The position numbers were made by a program, and so were the translations under genes. A DNA stretch of 16,960 nucleotides from Micromonosporaceae bacterium (GTDB taxonomy: Bacteria > Actinomycetota > Actinomycetes > Mycobacteriales > Micromonosporaceae). The notes beneath the pieces were generated by a model, which was not told the DNA's origin, made no database searches, and was given only the letters and a program-made list of their open reading frames with translations. The stretch's first letter is position 1. Each line of letters opens with the position of its first letter. Positions 13,416-16,960 of this stretch are shown piece by piece. The stretch is from contig JADGHA010000032.1 in assembly GCA_019689695.1 (NCBI GenBank), positions 1 to 16,960 on the forward strand. Direction: 5' to 3'.

Positions 13416-14623
13416 GGTGCTACCACTTCACGGAGATGCCGTACCCCTACGTCCCGCCGGACGTGGAGGAGGCCCACCGTGGCTTGAAGTACTTCATGCC
13501 CAACCGGTACTACGATCCGGTCCGCGGATACCAGCTCTACCAACGCTATCTGGACGAGTACGAGCTGGCAGACGAGCTGGGCTACGACCTGATGGTCAAC
13601 GAGCACCACCAGTCCGCGTCCACACTGCACGTCTCCGCCACGTTGAGCGCCGCGTCGGTGCTGGCCCGCACCAGGCGCGGACGGGTGCTGGTGCTCGGCA
13701 CGCCACTGCCGCACCGGGAGAGCCCGGTGCGGGTAGCGGAGGAGGTGGCGTACCTGGACGCCATCAGTGCCGGCCGGATCATCTGTGGCTTCGTCCGCGG
13801 CGTGCAGGGGGAGACCTGGCCCTCCAACCAGAATCCCGTGCACAACATGGACATGTTCGTCGAGGCCCATGACCTGATCAAGGAGGCGTGGACCAACCAC
13901 GACGTGTTCTCCTGGGAGGGACGCTTCTACCACTATCGATACGTAAGCATCTGGCCCAGGCCGTACCAGCAGCCGCACCCACCGATCTGGGTCAGCGGAA
14001 CGACCCGCGCCCTGGTGGAGTGGACAGCCCGGCACGGGTACACGCTGTGCAACCTGCTCGGCACCTATGCGGACACCGCGGCCTCGTTCCGGCTCTACCG
14101 CAAGGCCGCGATGGAAGCCGGACTGCCCGAACCCGGTCCGGACCACTTCGCCTACCTGTCCTTCTGCCATGTCGCGCCGACCGAGGAGCAGGCGCGGCAG
14201 GTGGGCCGCAAGCTCATGTGGTACCTCAAGCAGGGCAAGCTCCGCCTCGGCGCGATCAGCCCGCCGGGCTACTCGTCCCCGGCGGCCGCCGTCGCCGCGC
14301 TGCGCGGAAAGCTGGGCGAGGTGCGCAAGTACAGCTTCGAGCGACTGGTGGACGAGGGCGTCATGCTGGTCGGCACGCCGGATCAGGTGATCGCGCGGAT
14401 CCAGCGGCTGTACGCGGAGACCGGCGTCGGCAACCTCATCATGATGAACCACGCGGGCGAGATGACCAGCAACGAGGTGCGCGACAGCCTCTGCCTGTTC
14501 GCGCGCGAGGTCATTCCGGCCGTGGCGCCGATCGGCCGGCACTGGCAGGACGACGACACCAGCTGGCGGGTGGAGAACGACCGGCGGCCGGTACACACAG
14601 TCCTGGCCAGCGCATTGTCCTGA
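13412..14623 (+). CDS. Luciferase-like flavin-dependent monooxygenase
   Basis: The 403-residue protein is a bacterial-luciferase-family (LLM class) oxidoreductase with a TIM-barrel core. Family features are YELADELGYDLMVNEHHQS (about 49-67), GTPLPHRESPVRVAEEVAYLDAISAGRI, the phosphate-site region HDLIKEAWTNHDVFSWEGRFY, the proline-rich WPRPYQQPHPPIWVSGTT and the late MLVGTPDQVIARIQRL. Such enzymes use reduced FMN (or F420 in another branch) and O2 to hydroxylate, cleave or desulfonate organic substrates. The NEHH sequence and nearby reductase (6766-7341) favour the FMN branch. The C-terminus runs some 50 residues past the TPDQV block. The GTG at 13412 overlaps the preceding stop. It is the likely committed step of the pathway; the substrate is not assignable. 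Confidence 0.9.
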   Translation: MRCYHFTEMPYPYVPPDVEEAHRGLKYFMPNRYYDPVRGYQLYQRYLDEYELADELGYDLMVNEHHQSASTLHVSATLSAASVLARTRRGRVLVLGTPLPHRESPVRVAEEVAYLDAISAGRIICGFVRGVQGETWPSNQNPVHNMDMFVEAHDLIKEAWTNHDVFSWEGRFYHYRYVSIWPRPYQQPHPPIWVSGTTRALVEWTARHGYTLCNLLGTYADTAASFRLYRKAAMEAGLPEPGPDHFAYLSFCHVAPTEEQARQVGRKLMWYLKQGKLRLGAISPPGYSSPAAAVAALRGKLGEVRKYSFERLVDEGVMLVGTPDQVIARIQRLYAETGVGNLIMMNHAGEMTSNEVRDSLCLFAREVIPAVAPIGRHWQDDDTSWRVENDRRPVHTVLASALS

Positions 14624-14684
14624 GTGGATAGAAGACCGGCAGAGTTACGCGAGCATCCTCATCGGAGACTGGGAAGGAGCGGCA

Positions 14685-14924
14685 ATGCCCCGGATCATTG
14701 TCCAGGCGGTCGAGGGCAGGTCCCTGGAGCAGAAGCGCAGGCTGGTGCGCGGCATCACCGACAGCGTGGTGGAGGCGTGGTCCGTGGCGCCGGAGACCGT
14801 GACCGTGGTGATTGAGGAGATCCGCCGGGAGCACTTCGCCAAGGCCGGGGTGCTCGCCAGCGACACAGCGGCGAAGGCGGCGCCCGCCGCGGCAGGAGGT
14901 GCACCCGCCGCGGTCAGTGGCTGA
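14685..14924 (+). CDS. 4-oxalocrotonate tautomerase homologue
   Basis: The 79-residue protein matches 4-oxalocrotonate tautomerase, a small enzyme that uses its amino-terminal proline as the base for keto-enol shifts. After removal of Met, Pro1 and Arg11 (VEGRSLEQK) and Phe50 (EHFAKAG) are in place. The position aligned with Arg39 is Thr (ETVTVVIEE), so binding of the second carboxylate of 2-hydroxymuconate would be lost; a different substrate is likely. The classical enzyme has 62 residues; here an Ala-rich tail of about 18 residues follows. ATG 14685 is preceded by GGAAGGAG at five bases. It lies 61 bases after the monooxygenase and overlaps or closely precedes the next SDR, so it should act on the oxygenation product. 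Confidence 0.9.
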   Translation: MPRIIVQAVEGRSLEQKRRLVRGITDSVVEAWSVAPETVTVVIEEIRREHFAKAGVLASDTAAKAAPAAAGGAPAAVSG

Positions 14925-14958
14925 GGCCGGAGCCGGCGGGCAGCTCGCGGAGCGGACC

Positions 14959-15762
14959 GTGACGGATGACGCCCGGGCCGTCGTGCCAGCCTTCGACCCG
15001 GGCCTGCGTGGCGCGACGGCAATGGTGTTCGGTGTCGGTCCGGGCATCGGACTGGAGTGCGTACGCGTGCTCGGCGCGCTCGGCGCGCGCGTGGCATGCG
15101 TGGACATCCGGCCGGAGGTCGCCCGGGCGGCGGTGGGGGCGCTCGTCCCGGGCGCCGGGCTGGCCCTGACCTGCGATGTGCGCCAGCCGGCGCAGGTGGC
15201 CGCCGCGGTGCGGGCAACGACCGGAAAGTTCGGCCGGATCGACGTGGTGGTCAACGTGGTGGGCATCGGCGGCCCGGCCGGGCCGGTCATCGACATCACC
15301 GACCAGACCTGGCACGAGATCCGCACGTTGAACCTGGACCACCAGTTCATCGTCGCCCGCGAGGTGTTGCGACCGATGAAGGCCGCGGGCAAGGGCAGCC
15401 TGGTGTTCATCTCGTCGGTCAACGCGCTGGGCTCCTCGCCGGTGCGGGCGGTGTACGGGATCGCCAAGGCCGGCGTGGAGTCGCTGGCGAAGTCCCTGGC
15501 CATCGAGATGGCCCAGTACGGCATCCGGGTGAACACCGTGGCGCCCGGCGCCACCCGGACTCCACGCCGGCAGCACCTGGCCGAGGGCGCGTTGGGCGAG
15601 CTCTACCGGGCGGAGATCCCGCTCGGGCGGCTGGCCGAACCGTACGAGGTGGCCCGGGCGGTCGCCTTCCTCGCCTCGGACCTGGCCAGCTACGTCACCG
15701 GCGCCACGCTGGTGGTGGACGGCGGTGCCAGCTCGCGCTACTGCCTGCCGGCGGGCAACTGA
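14959..15762 (+). CDS. Short-chain dehydrogenase/reductase (SDR 2)
   Basis: The 267-residue SDR has a glycine-rich cofactor loop FGVGPGIG (24-31), lacking the usual leading Thr-Gly, then CVDIRPE (acidic residue after strand 2, NAD-like), CDVRQPAQV, NVVG (99-102) in place of NNAG, and the catalytic Ser153 (ISSVNA), Tyr166 and Lys170 (YGIAK). The C-terminus ends in the classic ASYVTGATLVVDGG block. GTG 14959 is chosen because GGAG (14949-14952) lies six bases before it. GTG 14917, overlapping the tautomerase stop, adds 14 residues and is a fair alternative. It would oxidise a hydroxyl or reduce a keto group late in the pathway. It is the last gene of the operon and faces the GntR gene. Confidence 0.88.
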   Translation: MTDDARAVVPAFDPGLRGATAMVFGVGPGIGLECVRVLGALGARVACVDIRPEVARAAVGALVPGAGLALTCDVRQPAQVAAAVRATTGKFGRIDVVVNVVGIGGPAGPVIDITDQTWHEIRTLNLDHQFIVAREVLRPMKAAGKGSLVFISSVNALGSSPVRAVYGIAKAGVESLAKSLAIEMAQYGIRVNTVAPGATRTPRRQHLAEGALGELYRAEIPLGRLAEPYEVARAVAFLASDLASYVTGATLVVDGGASSRYCLPAGN

Positions 15763-15819
15763 GCCCTACCGACCTGGTGGCGTGCAACCGATCCCGACCG
15801 GTGCGGGCGGCCGCGCTCG

Positions 15820-16581
15820 CTACCACCACCCGATGATCTCGTCCTGCAGTGCGGCATAGCTGCGCCGGAAACCGGCGACCAGCTCCACCATGTGGGCCCG
15901 CATCAGCTCCTCGGCGCGCGGACCGTCTCCGTCGAAGATGGCCTGTGCGACCGCCTCGTGCTCGCGCCGCACCTCGGCCGACCGGGCCGGCGACCGCTCC
16001 GCGGCGATGACCCGTTCGGTGTAGACCTCCTTGAGCGCCCGGCCGAACAGGTCCAGCACGCCGTTGCCGGACATGCCGGCCACCACGCCGTGGAAGTTCT
16101 GCACCACCGACAGGTAGCGCGCCTGGTCGTCGGTCTGCAGGCTCTTGTGCTCCTGCATGGCCTTGGCCAGCTCGGCGAGCCGCTCCTCGTCCCGGCGTTC
16201 GGCGGCCAGCCGGGCCATCATCGGCTCGATGATCAACCGGGCCTCCACCAGCTCCCAGAACCGGGTGCGCCGCATCTGCAGGAACAGCGTCATCGTGCGG
16301 CCGAAGTTGTACGGTTCCGCGGAACCGACGATCGGGCCGCCGCCGCGCCCTGGCCGGACCCGGATCAGGCCGTTGTTCTCCAGGATGCGGAGCGCTTCGC
16401 GCAGCGTGCCGCGGCTGACCCCGTACATCTCCAGCATCGGCGTCTCGCTGGGCAGGCTGGCGCCGGCCGGCAGCCGCTGCTCGACGATGTCTTCGACAAT
16501 CTGGCGGGCCACCAGCTCCGCCATCTTGGCCGAACGCTTGCGGAAGCGGGGAGTCCGGGGTGACGGTTGCGGCTGCGACAT
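15820..16581 (-). CDS. GntR-family regulator, FCD subfamily (regulator 2)
   Basis: The 253-residue protein has a GntR winged helix (about residues 20-90: AELVARQIVEDIVEQRLPAGASLPSE then EMYGVSRGTLREALRILENNGLI, followed by the wing with GRGGGPIVG) and a helical FCD effector domain (about 105-240). Unlike regulator 1, the FCD metal ligands look intact: FH in QNFHGVV, REHEAV and the late RAHMVEL. A metal-assisted carboxylate or similar ligand is therefore plausible. ATG 16581 follows GGGGAGGAGGAG; the in-frame GTG at 16584 is too close to it. It is convergent with the monooxygenase operon (57-base gap) and is the natural candidate to control that operon and the flavin reductase/ABC operon through their shared element, though this is inference. 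Confidence 0.9.
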   Translation of the reverse strand: MSQPQPSPRTPRFRKRSAKMAELVARQIVEDIVEQRLPAGASLPSETPMLEMYGVSRGTLREALRILENNGLIRVRPGRGGGPIVGSAEPYNFGRTMTLFLQMRRTRFWELVEARLIIEPMMARLAAERRDEERLAELAKAMQEHKSLQTDDQARYLSVVQNFHGVVAGMSGNGVLDLFGRALKEVYTERVIAAERSPARSAEVRREHEAVAQAIFDGDGPRAEELMRAHMVELVAGFRRSYAALQDEIIGWW

Positions 16582-16623
16582 CACTCCTCCTCCCCTGTGC
16601 CGGCACGGTGGGCCAACCGAGCC

Positions 16624-16641
16624 AACATATCTGAGCATGTT
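16624..16641. promoter_or_regulatory. Inverted repeat upstream of GntR regulator 2
   Basis: AACAT (16624-16628) and ATGTT (16637-16641) form 5-base arms around 8 bases, in an AT-rich patch about 45 bases before the regulator start. With flanks (CCAACAT and ATGTTTGG) the match extends if one base is bulged. It may be an autoregulatory site, but it does not clearly match the GTACTAT element or the ATTGT-N3-ACAAT site. Confidence 0.35.
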
Positions 16642-16662
16642 TGGCCTGGTTCACCGCCGGGT

Positions 16663-16677
16663 CGGTCCGCCGGACCG
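16663..16677. repeat. Short inverted repeat CGGTCC-GCC-GGACCG
   Basis: CGGTCC and GGACCG are perfect 6-base arms around GCC, between the regulator 2 promoter region and the larger hairpin at 16683-16706. It could be an operator or part of a transcript-end structure. GC-rich short repeats arise by chance in such DNA, so weight is low. Confidence 0.3.
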
Positions 16678-16682
16678 CGCTG

Positions 16683-16706
16683 CCGGCGGAGGACTTCCTC
16701 TGCCGG
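16683..16706 (-). terminator. Strong hairpin downstream of the right-edge monooxygenase gene
   Basis: The arms 16683-16693 and 16696-16706 pair over 11 bp with one G-U pair and only CT between them, so the innermost pairs would open. It lies 78 bases beyond the stop of the minus-strand monooxygenase gene and before the regulator 2 gene on the same strand. A transcription stop between the two genes is the simplest reading. There is no T-run, as is common in actinomycetes. Confidence 0.45.
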
Positions 16707-16783
16707 TCGAAAGAGATCGTCGTGGATCACTGGCGCGCGTCGTCGCCCAGCAACTGCTGCCCACGGTACGCGACCGCCACCCG

Positions 16784-16960
16784 TTATACGAGCGGGCGCA
16801 CCTCGGTGGCGACGAAGCGGACAAAGCCTTCCGGGTCCGGGTCGTCGCCGGTCGGCTGCAGGACCACCCGGTCCGCGCCGGCCTCCGCCAGGCGGCGGAT
16901 CGCACCGGCGATGGCCGGCGCGTCACCGGCGACCCCGACATCCTCGCCCACCCCGTATGC
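16784..16960 (-). CDS. C-terminal end of a luciferase-like monooxygenase (partial)
   Basis: Reading the minus strand inward from the window end gives 58 codons closed by TAA (16786-16784). The peptide contains GVAGDAPAIAGAIRRLAEAG, then ADRVVLQPTGDDPDPEGFVRF and ATEVRPLV. A G-(D/T)-P-x-x-(I/V) block followed by a helix, AGAD and a strand ending in QP is the standard C-terminus of luciferase-like flavin- or F420-dependent oxidoreductases. The 5' part lies outside the window, so length and cofactor type are unknown. It has no start codon here and is easily missed. Its reading frame is the only one that matches a protein family at this edge. Confidence 0.72.
   Translation of the reverse strand, partial: AYGVGEDVGVAGDAPAIAGAIRRLAEAGADRVVLQPTGDDPDPEGFVRFVATEVRPLV

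Noticed and set aside
14614..14621. ATTGTCCT as a second site for GntR regulator 1
   Set aside because: Only one half of the repeat is present, and it overlaps the end of the monooxygenase gene; similar octamers occur elsewhere by chance.
15694..15705. TGAT in SDR 2 as a covalent FMN attachment motif for the ApbE protein
   Set aside because: It is part of the standard SDR ending YVTGATLVVDGG and the protein is not a flavoprotein.
16312..16327. Perfect 16-bp palindrome CGGTTCCGCGGAACCG
   Set aside because: It lies inside the GntR coding sequence; a palindrome of this size is not surprising by chance in about 17 kb of GC-rich DNA, and it lacks the 5-base centre of the IclR sites.
1..16960. 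tRNA, rRNA, CRISPR array, insertion sequence or integration site
   Set aside because: No cloverleaf, rRNA segment, regular repeat-spacer pattern, transposase or flanking repeat was recognised on reading both strands.

Overview
The window is very GC-rich, uses many GTG starts and has strong GGAGG-type ribosome binding sites. It also has short -10/-35 promoters and IclR and GntR regulators. This fits a high-GC actinomycete; a Pseudonocardiales- or Streptomyces-like organism is plausible, but the genus cannot be read from the sequence. It looks like a dense accessory catabolic locus. There are no rRNA or tRNA genes, no insertion sequences and no CRISPR arrays.

Layout. Left edge (1-1798): a hydroxypyruvate-isomerase-like sugar isomerase on the minus strand, probably heading an operon that leaves the window, is divergent from an IclR regulator. 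Two similar IclR-type operators lie between them. 1811-2452: a GntR/FCD regulator on the minus strand. Its upstream region holds a textbook promoter facing right, with a perfect ATTGT-N3-ACAAT operator between its -35 and -10 boxes. From there a plus-strand catabolic block runs to 12581: aldehyde dehydrogenase, an FAD dehydrogenase of the fumarate-reductase/tricarballylate-dehydrogenase type, an internal promoter, an ApbE-like flavin transferase, an NAD(P)H:flavin reductase, a complete ABC importer (lipoprotein, ATPase, permease), an alpha/beta hydrolase, a carboxymuconolactone-decarboxylase-like protein and an SDR. A further promoter at 12568-12596 starts a second plus-strand unit: an alpha/beta-hydrolase fold protein without its nucleophile, a luciferase-like monooxygenase, a 4-oxalocrotonate-tautomerase homologue and a second SDR. 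15820-16581: a second GntR/FCD regulator, minus strand. Right edge: the last 58 codons of another luciferase-like monooxygenase, minus strand.

How the genes may work together (inference). The ABC system imports an unknown small organic substrate. The flavin reductase supplies reduced flavin to the luciferase-like monooxygenase, which hydroxylates or ring-cleaves the substrate. SDRs, hydrolases, the tautomerase, the CMD-like protein, the flavoprotein dehydrogenase and the aldehyde dehydrogenase carry the products towards central metabolism. The reductase and the monooxygenase are in different transcription units. However, the promoters of the two units share an unusual element, GTACTAT followed by an inverted repeat, which suggests one regulator drives both. 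No described pathway with this exact gene set is recognised here, so the substrate is unassigned.

Most notable points: the shared operator-like element at 5727-5747 and 12577-12597; a hydrolase-fold protein with Gly in place of the catalytic Ser; a tautomerase lacking the Arg39 equivalent; an ApbE-like protein with no visible export signal; and a perfect 13-bp hairpin between the binding-protein and ATPase genes.
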